The notes under the pieces are model-generated. The model ran no database searches. It was not told where the DNA came from and was given only the letters and a program-made list of their open reading frames with translations. The position numbers were made by a program, and so were the translations under genes. Below are positions 9,902-21,300 of a stretch of 64,000 nucleotides of DNA, piece by piece. The DNA is from Amoebophrya sp. A120 (lineage: Eukaryota; Sar; Dinophyceae; Syndiniales; Amoebophryaceae). Numbering within the stretch: position 1 is the stretch's first letter; each line of letters begins with the position of its first letter. The stretch spans positions 13,080,635 to 13,144,634 of the forward strand of contig CAJINV010000001.1 of NCBI GenBank assembly GCA_905178155.1, written 5' to 3'.

Positions 9902-10871
9902 CTCTCTGTTCTTCAAACTAGAAGCATGCTTACTCGACGATCATCTATACGTGCGGAAATAGCAAGCTGTGGGACCTGGAGTGTCTGTGTGACAAACTGC
10001 GCTCGCCTTCTTCAAATCCATCTCTCGCAGTGCGTGCGCTATCTCTCCGTCTACTTCGAGACCTGTTTACGAGCCCCACGATTATATCATTCGTTCGACC
10101 GAACAGCGCAAACAACTACACAACCGACCTTCAGCCCATTGCAGTGTGTGCTCCATCTTTCGCACGCCTGCTTCGACCCTGTCTACGATACAACCGACTA
10201 TCTGACACTCGCATCCGAACAACAGGTACAGCCTACACATTCAACCTTTTTTATCTGGTTCTTTGCTCGCAAGCACACTTCAATGGATTCATACGTGCGG
10301 ACTCAGATGCGAAATCTACATTTGTTCGTCGTGAAGCTTGTTCTTGATTCCAACATCATTCGTCAAGGAAAGGTAGTTCGACGCCTCACGATTAATTCAT
10401 TGTTGATCGCTACAGGTAGAAAGCCGACAGCGGACGCGACCAGCCAGCTGCCGGACCAAAGAGGAGGTGGATTTCACAGTAATGGTTATTACAACGAAAT
10501 TGTTTGAATTTTAACAAATAAATTCATTATTTTTTTGTGTAGTCTTCAGTAGTAATCGCCAGCTTTCTGCGCATTAAGCTGGCGATAAAATATGGAATAA
10601 TTTTTTATTCAAAATAACATATATTTTAGTCTAGTGAAACTTCATATGTGGAACCACCAGTGTAAAGATCGATTCAAAACTGTTATGGTTGGCAAAAGGG
10701 AGAGCGTGTCGGTTCTTTGCTGGCGAGAATACAAATCTGTCATGCTGGCGGGAATACAAATCTGTCATGCGTAAAACTATTGAACCAGCATAGCACCGAC
10801 GCGTTCTCAAAGTCACAACGTCGTATTCTGGTGGAACCACAGAAACATAACTCGCGTTTGACCGACCCTAA
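9902..10871. other. Intergenic region between element genes delta and gamma
   Basis: About 970 bp with no supported gene. A + strand open frame (9761-10507) overlaps exon 1 of gamma on the other strand and has no recognisable composition. A hairpin at 10555-10586 may mark a 3' end. Two tandem copies of an acaaatctgtcatgc motif lie at about 10731-10770; this is the same motif that recurs in introners. The promoter of gamma is expected here. Confidence 0.45.
10555..10586. terminator. Hairpin, possible 3'-end signal
   Basis: Perfect 11-bp arms (atcgccagctt at 10555-10565 and aagctggcgat at 10576-10586) with a 10-base loop. AT-rich sequence with T-runs lies on both sides. It is located between delta (which ends at 10872) and gamma. 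Its role is unproven. Confidence 0.45.
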
Positions 10872-13107
10872 TCACTTCTTCTTCATCGACATCATCTTCT
10901 TCATCGCCTTGGAGGTAGAAGCGGTGGTCGAGGAGGCGCGCGACGCTTTCGCGGGGGTCTTGCTCTTCTTGTTCTTCGCGATCTCCTTCTCCAACTTCTT
11001 CTGGAGCTTCTCCTTCTCCTTGAGGGCCTTGGACTTGTCTTTCTCCTCCTGCAAGACCTGCTTCTCCAACATCTTGCTCAACGTCTCGTTCTCCTTCTCA
11101 ATCTCCTCGCGGGCCCGCTTGTCCGCGGACGACGTCATGAAGAACTCGACAAAGGACTCCTGGTCCGCCGGCTTCAACACGGACATCAGCGCCTCCGCGA
11201 ATTTGTCCTTCGGGGTGACTTTGGTGGAAGCGGGCTGTCAGTGAGTAATTAGTGATGGTTGGAAGATGCATATGCACAAATACACCGATGCCACGGATCC
11301 GTGTGCGTTCATTACAACCATCCGTGCACTCGCAGGGGCGAGTGCAGGGCTTTCTTACACGCTACTCTACAAATGCTCTCCTAATTACTCACGCAGTACC
11401 TTCTTCTGGTTGTCGATGATGTTCAAGGAGTGCTTCTTCCCGGGGGTGATCGGGTCGTCAAACTCGAGGGTGACGGGGTCGACGTCGTCGTTGCCCTTGG
11501 GGGTGGCAATGAGACCGGTCTTGCCGACGGACTTGCGCAATCCTTTGGCCAGTTTGTCCTTGTCGGCGACGACCTCGGTCTTGCCCGCGCCGAACTGCTG
11601 GCTCGCGGACTGCACGGCGGCATTCGAAGCCATGAAAACCTGTGTGTCAGGTTTGATGTGTATGTTGGAATCAATACGTTGGACAAATGAAGTTGCAGTG
11701 TCCATTTCACAAACCGAATAGTCTACAGCTGTTTCTCTTGCCGTAAAACCGAATGTAAAAAACGAAGGTAATAAAGCTGTGCCGTGCCGTTCGGTCCGGG
11801 GGTCATCTGCACCATCTGCTGTCCGTTGGACATCATGTTGGGACTCGGCGCGAACTGCAGTCCGTACGGAGTCATACCCATGGGGGTCATGCCGAAGTGA
11901 CCGGGGGTCTGGCCGGGCATCATCACACCCGGGGTCGCGGTCATCGACACGCCCTCCATGCCGGGGGTCCGCGTGGTCTCGGCGTACTGCGCACAGCTGT
12001 CGAGCTTGGTGATCACGCACTTCTCGGGCGCGGGGCACATCTCAACGACGATCGTCCACTGCATCTTGGAGGCAATACGCAATATAAAAGTATCGCGCAG
12101 TGGCAATTCTATCAACAATTTTTCGCAACATCAGAAGACGAGTTTGCAATGCAAATCTTCGACGTGATGATGATCAGTCGTGCAAGGTTGTAATGCTTAA
12201 CAGTGCGATACTTTTACACAACATAACCGGCCAGGGCCAACAACTTCACGACCTGCTGCAGGTGGCGGAACTTGGTCTTCGAGCATTTCTGGATGACCTG
12301 CAGTTGAGATTTTGGTGTGGTTGCATGCGGGTACTGTGGAGCTACGTCCTTGAAAAACGTCTGTCTTTGCAGTAGCACTAATTGAAGTTAAGAAACCGAC
12401 ACGGAGCACGGACCTTCTGTACAAGGCGCGCAAGACAACATCACTATACAGCAGCAAAATACCATGTCGATCGGGATCTTCATCTTCACCAAGATGTACT
12501 TCCACTGCGCGACGGAGTACACGTAGCGGGCGACGTACATGACATTGCGGTGCATCAGGGTGCTCAAGGAAACCTGGACGATCTCGATGGGCAACTGGCC
12601 GAAACCTGATTTGATTTCGGGAAGATATCGAATGTGAATAAATGGTGCTGGTTTGTTGTGCCAATTAGTCATGCTAACTAGACCACGCGCGTTTTGCATC
12701 TTTGTATCAGAAACCTGCATCACATCAGTGCTTATCGGTGCCAGATAATGCAACACAGACTAGCGTGCCAAGAGATAGGCTCAGCTGGACTTTCAAACGC
12801 AAGCATGCCAGAGGTGGTTTTACAAAACACGCGTGGACCGAAGAATCAAACACAACTACAAGTCAGAGCCACAATTTCCTATCAGAATATCGTGTAATTG
12901 TAATAAAACAAAACAACAACGTATACGCTCGAGGGTTCCCGGAAAGGCCTGACGGGACAGGCTGCACATGGGCACGAAGTTCTCCTCCTCGGCATCAAGC
13001 TCTTCATCAAGTTCAGAAAACGCATCTCTGAAGAGTTTCAGATCAGCGCGGCTGGGCTTGCCGATCTTGCCCTTGACGAAATCCATCGCAGAGTAAGTCT
13101 TCGGCAT
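10872..13107 (-). CDS. Element gene delta: about 440-aa multi-exon protein of unknown family
   Basis: Six exons: 13107-12927, 12605-12463, 12348-12223, 12064 to about 11786, 11639-11400 and 11234-10872. Most junctions are GT-AG with matching phase. The intron after exon 4 is uncertain. The ATG at 13107 gives MPKTYSAMDF. The protein begins with an acidic helical segment, then an aromatic helix-rich part (YVARYVYSVAQWKYI). A Met/Pro/Gly/Thr-rich repeat follows (TPGMEG, TPGHFG, TPMGMTPYG), then a compact segment with GAGKTEVVADKDK. The tail is a highly charged coiled coil of Glu/Lys ending KKMMSMKKK. GAGKTE resembles part of a P-loop but lacks the full G-x4-GK-[ST] pattern, so I do not call an ATPase. 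Codon use in the last three exons is very GC-ending, unlike the flanking introns, which suggests strong expression. Confidence 0.6.
12076..12225 (-). mobile_element. Introner-like unit in element gene delta, 150 bp
   Basis: The ends share AAAAGTATCGC on both sides in inverted orientation (taaaagtatcgcgcag and its partner gcgatactttta), the same core as introner family B (50247, 51750, 55608). The left end reads TAC instead of TAT and the flanks do not match. It corresponds to the intron between exons 3 and 4. Confidence 0.65.
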
Positions 13108-13165
13108 TTTGTGTTTTGGTGTTTTGGAGCAGATGCTCGAGGAAAAAACAACTCTCAATTTATCC

Positions 13166-13393
13166 CTACGGTTTTCGGTTTGATTGGAAGATTAGTTTCA
13201 GAACGAAGAAGAAGCACCACATGACGCACAACAAGAAAATGAAAATCAGTACAACGTGATGACTTCGGAGGGATCTTTGCAGAATTTTATCAGCGGGGTA
13301 GTTCGGGGTTGTGAAGGTATAGAAGTTGGCTTGTGTTGAACAGCGTTTACTAATCAAATTGCACACATCTATCGCGCATCGCAGTGCTTTCAT
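13166..13393 (-). CDS. Small membrane protein, 75 aa (element gene epsilon)
   Basis: A complete frame from ATG (13393) to stop (13166), 58 bp upstream of gene delta and in the same direction. Residues 1-45 are hydrophilic with several Cys. A strongly hydrophobic stretch of about 23 residues (VVLIFIFLLCVMWCFF) follows near the C-terminus, then a short basic end (QSNRKP). This is the topology of a tail-anchored single-pass protein. No family is recognisable. It is short, so chance is possible. Confidence 0.4.
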   Translation of the reverse strand: MKALRCAIDVCNLISKRCSTQANFYTFTTPNYPADKILQRSLRSHHVVLIFIFLLCVMWCFFFVLKLIFQSNRKP

Positions 13394-13599
13394 TCGCTTC
13401 TCAATCTCATTGATTTACTTTCGCGTGATCGCAGAACTCAAAGTCGCAACGTTCCTGTTTTTCAGCTGTGCATAATGATGACACAAACATTCTCTTTTCA
13501 TCTCATGCTCAAGATCTTCTACAATTCCACACTCCTCTTCACATCACCATCTCCTCCAACTGCAACAGGTACTTGTGCTCCGTGGACTGGCTGGTCAAC

Positions 13600-13747
13600 C
13601 GTTACGACACACATCCGGAGGCGTCGTGTTAGCTACCTACTATACTACCTAATTCAGCTAGCTACTTCGATGCTACACTAGATAGTTTTTACATCCTACA
13701 TACCGATTTTTGAAATAGTTAGAAAAACTGTCGTTAGGCGCGCCATA
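13600..13747 (-). repeat. Right terminal inverted repeat of the 12-kb element
   Basis: 148 bp, inverted copy of 1684-1831 with one mismatch. It ends GGCGCGCCATA, followed directly by the duplication agtcc at 13748-13752. Confidence 0.97.
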
Positions 13748-16253
13748 AGTCCTTGACCCACTTGCAAAAGGAGGAAAACCTTTCTTTCATTTTCTATTTC
13801 TTCATTTTCTCCGCTTTTTCCCTGCGATGTAAATGGAGATGAGGGCCGTGTTGCGGCCGAAGACGTCGTGAGAGGTGCACTATCTTGCTCCTCGCATCGG
13901 TTTCTGTCTTTATCCGAAAAATCTTCCGCGCTTTCACGCGTGGCCGTGATCTGTTTACTCTGCGTGGAGTTCTTCTGTCGTCTGCCAACCTGTCGTGCGA
14001 TCTCCGCGACGATGGCGATACGGGCCTCGGCGCAATTGTGGTGATGTAGGTCCAAGACCTGTGTTGTCCGCACGCCATCGCGTTTCGTTCGGCTCACCAC
14101 AAACTCGTAGTACCCTGGACCTCCGCCCGACGAAGTACCAGGACCAGCCCCATCAGGCGTAGGCGTCATAAACTCTCGCTGGTGCTGTGGCGCTTTGCAG
14201 CTCTCGCGATTCGCTTCATCTTCGGTCGCCTTCACCACAGGTTCATCTTGTCTTCTGGTCTGCAGCCGCGCTTTCAGGTCCTGAAAAGTGCGATACCACG
14301 CCACCGCTGTTTCCACGTCGCCAACTGCATCCAGCAATTCCAGCAATTTCGAAAGCAGCACATGATCGACAATCTCCGCGTGGTCGGCCAACCTGCTTGC
14401 CAGATAACGCGTCACGCGACGAAGCTCGCGCAACTGCAGGTCGTTGCAGGCTTCCTCGGTGGTGCCGTCCTCCACCTCCCCGGCATCATCCTCGCCTGTT
14501 ATCGCAGCGAGGTAGGGCTCGGCCTTGGTCGGATAAACAGAGACGCCAGCTTCTCGGGAACGCACTTGAGACATCGTAGCCGCATCGTGCAAAAGTGAGA
14601 ACAGATGCGTGAACCCCCATGCAGCTGTCGATCCGGTGTTGCCTTTGTGCCCAACATCGGCATTTTTTCCGGAAAACAGCAGGCACGGGGGAGAGGACGT
14701 TAGCTCGTGTGTCTTGTCAACATCAGGATTCTGCAGCAGCGTGTTTCTTGGGCCATGCGGCTCATGTTGACCATCATGATCTGGCAGATGCAGCTTGTCA
14801 TCAAACTCCGCCTCATTATCACTGTTTTCTTGATCCAGAAATGACCAGTCACTCTTCAAAGCAATCCTAACCGCGTGCTTCCACTGCGACGGCGCGAAGC
14901 ACTGGATGAGCGTGCTCAAGGTGACTTGGTCGAACAGCTGTTCCTCTCGACGGCGAAGTTTGTAGCCCTCTGCTCGAAGGAGCTGTAAAGCCCCCTTGCT
15001 GTCGCGCTGGCGCGCGAAAAGCCTCAGCATCGTATTCAGCGTGACCACGGAAGGATCGAGGGACAGCTCGTGCTTCATGCGCGCGAATATCCTCGTCGCG
15101 GACTCTTCGTGCCCGGGCTGCCGTACCACGGCGGACAAGACCGCGTTCGCCAAAACCAAATCCACTGCGCTCTGGGTTACCGCGTCCTCAAACAGGCGAA
15201 GCACACCCGGGGCGTCGTCCACAAGATCGAGTGCTTTTGCCACGGAAGTGTACAGTTGCGAACTGGGACGCACCTCCCGACAGGTGCTGTACCGCGAGCG
15301 AAACTCGTGAAAGTAACGCAAAGCCAGTTTGGCCTCCTTCCCCTGCACACATTTTTGAATCAGCGCCCCGTACGTAACAACGATGCCCGACGCGTGCTCC
15401 GGGCACAGCTCCTGATTGTGAGTCGTGACGGAAATGATCTCTGCACTAATGGACGTGGTCTCGTCGGGGGCATTTGTCGCTGTGTCGCCGAAAAAATTAT
15501 TCTCGGCCGGCAACGACGAGGGTGCCGCGTCTGGTGTGCTACTGCTCGCAGATCTGGGGACCGGCAAACGACACCGTATTTCCAGGTCGAAGACCCTGGT
15601 CGCGTCTTGCAGAGGCAGTGCGTTGAGAGCGGCGCTGAAGCAATGGAAGCTAGCGCCGGCGTTGGACAGCTGCATTTGCAGGAGCGCTAAAATGCTCTCT
15701 GTTTGACTCGTTGTTTTTTCCCGCCCCAGTGCCCGTATCGCGTACGCGGTCCACTTATGGATTGCAAAAATGTCTGGGTCTGGAAGAATTCATGTTTGTC
15801 ATGCTTGTCTGGCATGACTCTTAAATCTGCCATGCACGCTACCCAAGAGCTCCATTTTTCTGCGATGCAGGAACGCAGTTTGTCATGCAGAATAGGCAAC
15901 ACCTATAAGCTCAGAAACTTGTCATGCTGAGCCAGCACTTGTGGCCTCATCATGAGACGCCACCCAGCATCACAAGTTTCCAGACCCAGACACTTTTACA
16001 TTTTATACCACTTGCGACTGAGTGGCTCGGGACGCCGGAGAAAGACAAGCGACTCGACAATGGCCTTGCGCAGCCGGTGAATCGACACGCGCTTGTTCTG
16101 CGGAGAAAGCGCAGCCTCTGCGGCAGCGGACAGGGGCAGCTGCGCCTCGTCGTGTAGTGCGTGCGCATTGCCGGGAATGCCTCGCGCCTGCACACCACGA
16201 TACACATAATGAGGCAAGGATTGCGATTGTGCCGGTCGTGCGACGTGTCTCAT
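13748..16253 (-). CDS. PPR-SMR protein, main exons (pentatricopeptide repeats plus start of SMR domain)
   Basis: The start ATG at 16253 is the first in frame after a stop. Exon 1 runs from 16253 to about 16008 and exon 2 from about 15755 to 13748. They are separated by the introner at 15756-16007. The last exon is at 1516-1683, beyond the 12-kb element. Joined with one copy of each target duplication the coding length is 2,412 bases (803 aa). The middle shows degenerate 35-residue helical repeats typical of PPR proteins (VTYGALIQKCVQGKEAKLAL, LVLANAVLSAV, VVTLNTMLRLFARQRDSKGAL). Near the C-terminus VLDLHHHNCAEARIAI is the LDLHG-like first SMR motif, and LLLQVGQG the start of the second. PPR-SMR proteins act on organellar RNA. 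The N-terminus is basic and could be a presequence. Acidic and Ser-rich linkers separate the domains. Confidence 0.85.
15756..16007 (-). mobile_element. Introner in the PPR-SMR gene, 252 bp, TSD ccact
   Basis: Ends TATGGATTGCAAAAATGTCTG and the inverted TATAAAATGTAAAAGTGTCTG, pairing for about 31 bp (GGTCTGGAA included). The exact duplication ccact lies at 15751-15755 and 16008-16012. Removal joins SRKW to TAYAIRALGR in frame. It contains several tttgtcatgc-type motifs. Confidence 0.95.
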
Positions 16254-18318
16254 TGCGACGGCGGAGGCCGACGAAAAGAAGCGAACTGTGGTCGTCGTGC
16301 GGGTGCGGCTTCACGATTGCATGCCCATCATGTCTGAATATCGCAGCGAGTCGCGGAAGTCGTGCAATCTTTCTTGTGCCATGATTCTCCTGGTGGTCCC
16401 ACCCTTAGAAGGTAGTAGGAGATGCAGAAGATGACATCATTGTGTAGTCCTTTTTCTGTAAGAGAGTGACGAGAGGACAGCTTAGATTTTATCTTTAATG
16501 AATGTACTTGTTAATTCCTGACTCTACTCCGACATTCGAAAAACTGTCAGTAGGAGACAGAGTACTCTACGTGCCAGGCACATGCGTTATCGTGTTCACA
16601 ATCACGACCACAGCCTTCGTGGCAATGGCGCCTAGTCAAAACTTCTTCACAGATAGATGATTGTCGAACCGCAAGTACCAGAGACAATGGCGGAGACAAC
16701 TACAAACATGTATGTATAATTTATTACGACATCATGAGCTCAAAATGCTGCTGGAAAAAGAAGACCGAGGACGAGGTGAAGCCTTTTCGTCTACTTTGCT
16801 TTTGTTGGATCTACTCTGTCCTTTCCTGAAAAACCAATGATCAACTTCAACACGACCAATATCTGCATCACACGCTATGCCAACAAAATTCCGCAAATCC
16901 GAGCTGTATTGCGTATTTCTATTTTCCTGTGGCGAGAGAGCCGATAACTGATGATGGTATTACTAACCGTGCAAAAAATCTAAGAAGTACTGATATGACA
17001 GCACCAGGTTGGGGACACGAAAGCGAACCGACGAAAATTCAATCTTGTTCTTGGTTGCATGTACAACTACGTACGCGGCTATGTAATGAGTTCCCAGCTT
17101 TCTTCCACCAGCAGCCCTGCAACTCCAGAGGGGACAATCGCGTAGACAGAGCAGATCGAAATCATCGAGATGGATCACTGCTTTTTTAACTTTCAAGTTC
17201 AACTCCGCAGGCGCAAGCACAGGCGAGAACATATGTCACGAGCGGGCGAGGATCTTGTTTTTAGTTTAATCAGGAGGAACACCAACGAGTCTCAATCTTG
17301 CGGCCTCCCTCTGTGCCGCTTAGTCCACAACAGTGCTGATGTTGGGTCTGCTTCTGCTAAAACTAGAAACGAAAAAAGGAGAAAATTTGTAAATCAAAAA
17401 GCAGCCACTTGAAATGATCGTCTGGTCTACGATAGCATGCGCGAAGTGACTTTTATAGCGGGGAAGTAAAGCAAGTCACTAATGCTGACAACATTAGTTC
17501 GTCGTGATGAATGCGTACCGCTATGAGTAGCGCTCCACCAGATTTTCCGAGTACTATTAGTAGCTCTTCCCATGATTGCGTAAAGGCTGATGTAGTTGTC
17601 AAAGTTTTGTTTACAAGTACAAAAGTAGATACAACCAAACGCGCATGTCGGTGTTGTCGCATAGTCCTCGTGGTCAAGGTCGTGCAACAACTGCTTCGTT
17701 GAACTACCACTCATGTGTGCCATGCCAATTTGGTTCAAAATTGCTGCACCATAGTGGAGGTCGTCCAGTTTTCATCTAGCATAATAGTCCTGAAATCTGG
17801 CTGTGGCTTATTTGTCCGTCTACCATCTTCCGTCAACGTTCTGAAAAAAACGTAAGCAGAGTAGATGCAGAGCGGATGCTCGTGTATTTTCCATGTCTGG
17901 CTTGTGGAAAACGAAAACGAAAAGTCAGCCAGAGGACGGTGAAGTTGAATGTTGCGATGGCACAAGAAGTTCCATGAAAAATGTTATATCTTTTTGTTGT
18001 TGTTCTGCTTCAGAAGCTCTCAAAACAATCTCGTCGTATTCGTAATAAAGCATATATCAAATGTCAGCTCCCTGCCTCCTGCGTGTTGAGGCGTTCGGTT
18101 CATCGCGCGCGAAGTTTATCTTCGATATCAATCGATTTTCCCCTCCTCGTCGCTCGGGGTGAAGATGAGTCGTCTAGCAGTGCCGAGAAATGAACGGGCT
18201 TTCGTCTGCGGAACTACTTCTACGTCCTGCTGCCACGGATCATTCCCGTAGATACAACTGCTGGTCTTCATCCTATCAAACAAGAACTGGAAATCACTGT
18301 AATTTTGCGTCGAGTCCA
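16254..18318. other. Intergenic region without a supported gene
   Basis: About 2 kb between the start of the PPR-SMR gene and the 3' end of the 1,268-aa gene, both on -. Short open frames on both strands have no ATG plus domain plus continuation. The upstream part should contain the PPR-SMR promoter. I found no tRNA or repeat here. Confidence 0.45.
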
Positions 18319-21300
18319 TTACTGAACAAGCAGTTGCTTTCCGTCGACCTGGACGGAACAACTCGCCGGCGAGCTCGATGCGGCGGAGCAGGAAGATGAT
18401 CGTGGCAGAGCGGCCGCTGAAGGCACTACGACTGCTGGTGCTGCTGGCACAGAAGTACTAGTATCGGCGTTCACCCCGTCCTTTTGTGCGCTTGTTACTT
18501 TCGCTTTGCTAGCGACGGTATCCCTCGTTCCGTCCGTGCTGCTCGAGGTCGCTGTCCTGGTGATCCGCTGAAGCGCTGCATCTGCTGGATCTAGTACAAA
18601 GATCCTTTCTGCACCTGCACTTTGCGTTTTGTTTTTCGTCGAGCTGCTCAGATATTCCTCCTCATCCTCCGATTGCCGCGGTTCGTCCACGCCCTGCACG
18701 ACCTTCGTCTCTGTCGTGCTGTTCGTCGTTTCCAGTCGCGGAAAGCCGTCGGTGCAGACGTGACCGTCACAGGACCCGTCCTCGTTTTCGCACCAGCGAA
18801 AGGACTCCATGATGCGCGCCACCTGGAGCTCGTCCAGGAGACAGGAGGTGGCCCGCTGGCGCTTGAGGGCGCAGATGTCGCAGTCGTCCGGGTCCACGGA
18901 ACCCATGTCGATATGCACGAACGTGTTTTTCACGCGGAGACAGTGCTCGTGGCGCTCCCGCATCTGCGGCGTCGCACTCCGACCGTTGTCGGTGGCCAGA
19001 CTGTTGGTCCGCGTACGGCACCAGACCGCCTCGTCGCTGCTCAACGTGTTGTCCAGTGCGGACGAGGAACTCCCGGGAACGCCATCGTCCTCTTGGTCAG
19101 GCTGTCCTAGTACTGGGTTTAAATTGACGGTGGGGGCGCTGTAGTTGCTCATCAGGCTGACAGAGTCGCGGTTTTTACTGCGTTGCCGAAGAAGATCCAC
19201 ATCACTAGCGAGAATCGCAGCGGCAGCAGCGGCGGGGTCTAGTACCTGTTTGCTCGCGTTATTTGTCGGATTGGAATTGTTGTTGTTTGCGTTTTTATTG
19301 TTATTTCCGTGGGGCATGATTTTCATCTTCTTTTCCCCCGAGGTGGTCCGCGTCTTCTTCCGCTCGCAGCCCGCATCGTTCACGGTGATTTTCAAGTTCC
19401 CGGCCGCATCCGTGTTGGCCTTCAGGAAGTGTTTCGGGTCGTTCAGAATCGTGACGCCGCGGTGGATTTCCCCGCAGCACGTGTTGTTCGAACAGGTCAG
19501 CACACAGTCCCCGGGTTCACAGGCCGAATTGCGACGCACCGGCATCTTCTTGCCCCCCGACGGGCCCAAGCCCGGCAGCACCTTGGGCGTTTGTAAGATC
19601 TTAAACTTGCGTCGCGACGTCTGCAGTCCGTGGTGCTGCGTGGGCGTTGCGGTCAGCAGAATCTCATCGGTGTCCCGGGCGCCCGGGTTGTTCGTGAAGC
19701 GATGGGGGCGGCTCTTCCCCTTTTGGGCGCTGGTGATCTCCTCGGCAGTTTCGCAGGCGAGACACTCCAGGGGCATCTCCGAGTCCAAAAAATGTGCTGT
19801 TCGCGGTGTTGCAGGGGTCGGCCTGCTCTTCTCGTTCGCCTCAACAGTCAAATGCTTTTCATTTGCCGCTGGCTTCTCAATGTCTTGGCTCATAGTGCCC
19901 GTGCCCTCTTTAGAGGTTTCGCCATTAGCATTAGCTTCCTTTGCAGCTTGAGCAGCCAAATCTTTCCCCGTCAAGGTCGTGGGGGCGGGATTGAGGAGCT
20001 GGTGCATCGGAGTGGTGGTATCAACGAAGGCGGGCAGGGCGAAGGCGGGAATTCTGAAGAGGTTATTGTCGATGTTGACGACGAGATCCTGGGAGGATGC
20101 ACCCGAAGGCAATTCTTGTTGCTCTGCGTCTGCAACTGTGGCGTCTGTGTTCGTCAGACCCGATGCTTCATGTTGAATCATGGTATTGATTTTCATGTTG
20201 AAGCCAGTCATATTATTCGCCGGAGTCGGTATAGGCGTGTTGACATCAGTCCAAGGAGCCGCCGGCCCGGGCACGACCGGAGGCGCAATCTTCGGAGGGA
20301 TGACGACTTTGTAATTATTCTGGAGGCTTTGTTGCAACTCGGTGGAGAGCTTCTGGCACAGACGTCGATCGACGGGACGCAAGTCAGACCGGCCCAACGC
20401 CATGAAAATGAGCTGCTGTCCGCTCTCGCGGATGACTGTGCTTTTCAGGTTTGCCCACCCGGCGGCGATCTGCTGTTCTTCCATCGAAGTGGGCGTGCCG
20501 TTCCCCAGTCCAAGCAGCAGTAACAAACTGTTGCACACCATAGTCAGATCTTCGCGTGTCAAAATGCTGCCGTTGTTTTGCTGTTGTTCCTGTTGCTGGT
20601 GCTGCTTTCCCTTGCCTTTGCCGGACTTATTGCTGTGCTTCCCGCCAGCCTGCTGTGGCGTCGGTGCGGAGCCATCATTTTGTACATTGTGCACCGCGGT
20701 CAGAGCCGGGAGCAACACCCGGCAGACGTTGCCCACGGTGGCCGGCGTCAACCGATGGGGACAGGAGTGCGCAAGTTTGGCGGTCGCGTACAGAAGCTGC
20801 GACAGGTCCTTCGAATTGATGTTTTCCTTCGCCACATCCCAGTGCCCTGGTTTGTTGCCGGTCTCGATCAAGACGGCCAACGCCTTCCATGTCGCCACGT
20901 GTTCCTCGGTTGCAGCCGCGACCACACTGTTTCTCGATGCCGACGCAGACGCTGGTCCAGCCCCCGCAGCGGCCGCGGCTGCATTGCTTTGCATTTGGGT
21001 TTGCGCCGTGGTAAGCGTGATAGCAATGGTCGCGACGTCGCGCAGCGCGAACGGACACAGGTGCTCGCTGCTCGCATCTTGCTTCGCCGCCGCTCGCTCG
21101 ATTTGCTCGCAGAACCGCAGCCACAGCATGCTCCACATCTTTTCGCACAGCGTCGCGTTACACAAGTCGCCGATCACGCCCGCCTCTGCACGGCACCAGT
21201 TTCTGGCCAAGTTGCAGCAACGCAGTCCGGCAGCAATGGTGCGGAGAGACAAGGTTTGGGCGTCGGCGCAGACGAATTGCAGGTGCAAAAGCATCTCGGC

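Larger units (their letters stand above)
1684..13747. mobile_element. 12-kb DNA element with 148-bp TIRs and 5-bp TSD (giant introner-like transposon)
   Basis: The left end (1684-1831) and right end (13600-13747) are inverted copies of each other, 147 of 148 bases identical. The termini are TATGGCG and CGCCATA. The 5-bp flanks are identical: agtcc at 1679-1683 and 13748-13752. The element lies inside the SMR-coding part of a PPR-SMR gene, and deleting it with one flank copy gives a frame of 2,412 bases (804 codons). It encloses five likely genes: 2210-3721 (+), 4403-6521 (-), 6709-9901 (-), 10872-13107 (-) and 13166-13393 (-). Known superfamilies with 5-bp duplications (for example Transib) do not carry such cargo, and Polintons make 6-bp duplications. 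I recognise no DDE transposase, integrase, PolB or capsid protein in it. Near-identical TIRs suggest a young insertion. Confidence 0.93.

Noticed and set aside
9761-10507. + strand 248-aa open frame
   Set aside because: Overlaps exon 1 of element gene gamma antisense, lacks any domain and has a non-coding-like composition.
11400-11639. GAGKTE in element gene delta as a Walker A P-loop
   Set aside because: The full G-x4-GK-[ST] pattern and a Walker B are missing and the context is not hydrophobic.
1684-13747. Interpretation as a Polinton/Maverick or virophage
   Set aside because: The duplication is 5 bp rather than 6, TIRs are only 148 bp, and no PolB, retroviral-type integrase, packaging ATPase, protease or capsid gene is recognisable. 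It remains possible only at the level of remote folds.
14182-15690. Long + strand open frames across the PPR-SMR gene
   Set aside because: Shadows of the - strand gene; the - frame has PPR and SMR motifs and joins precisely across two elements.
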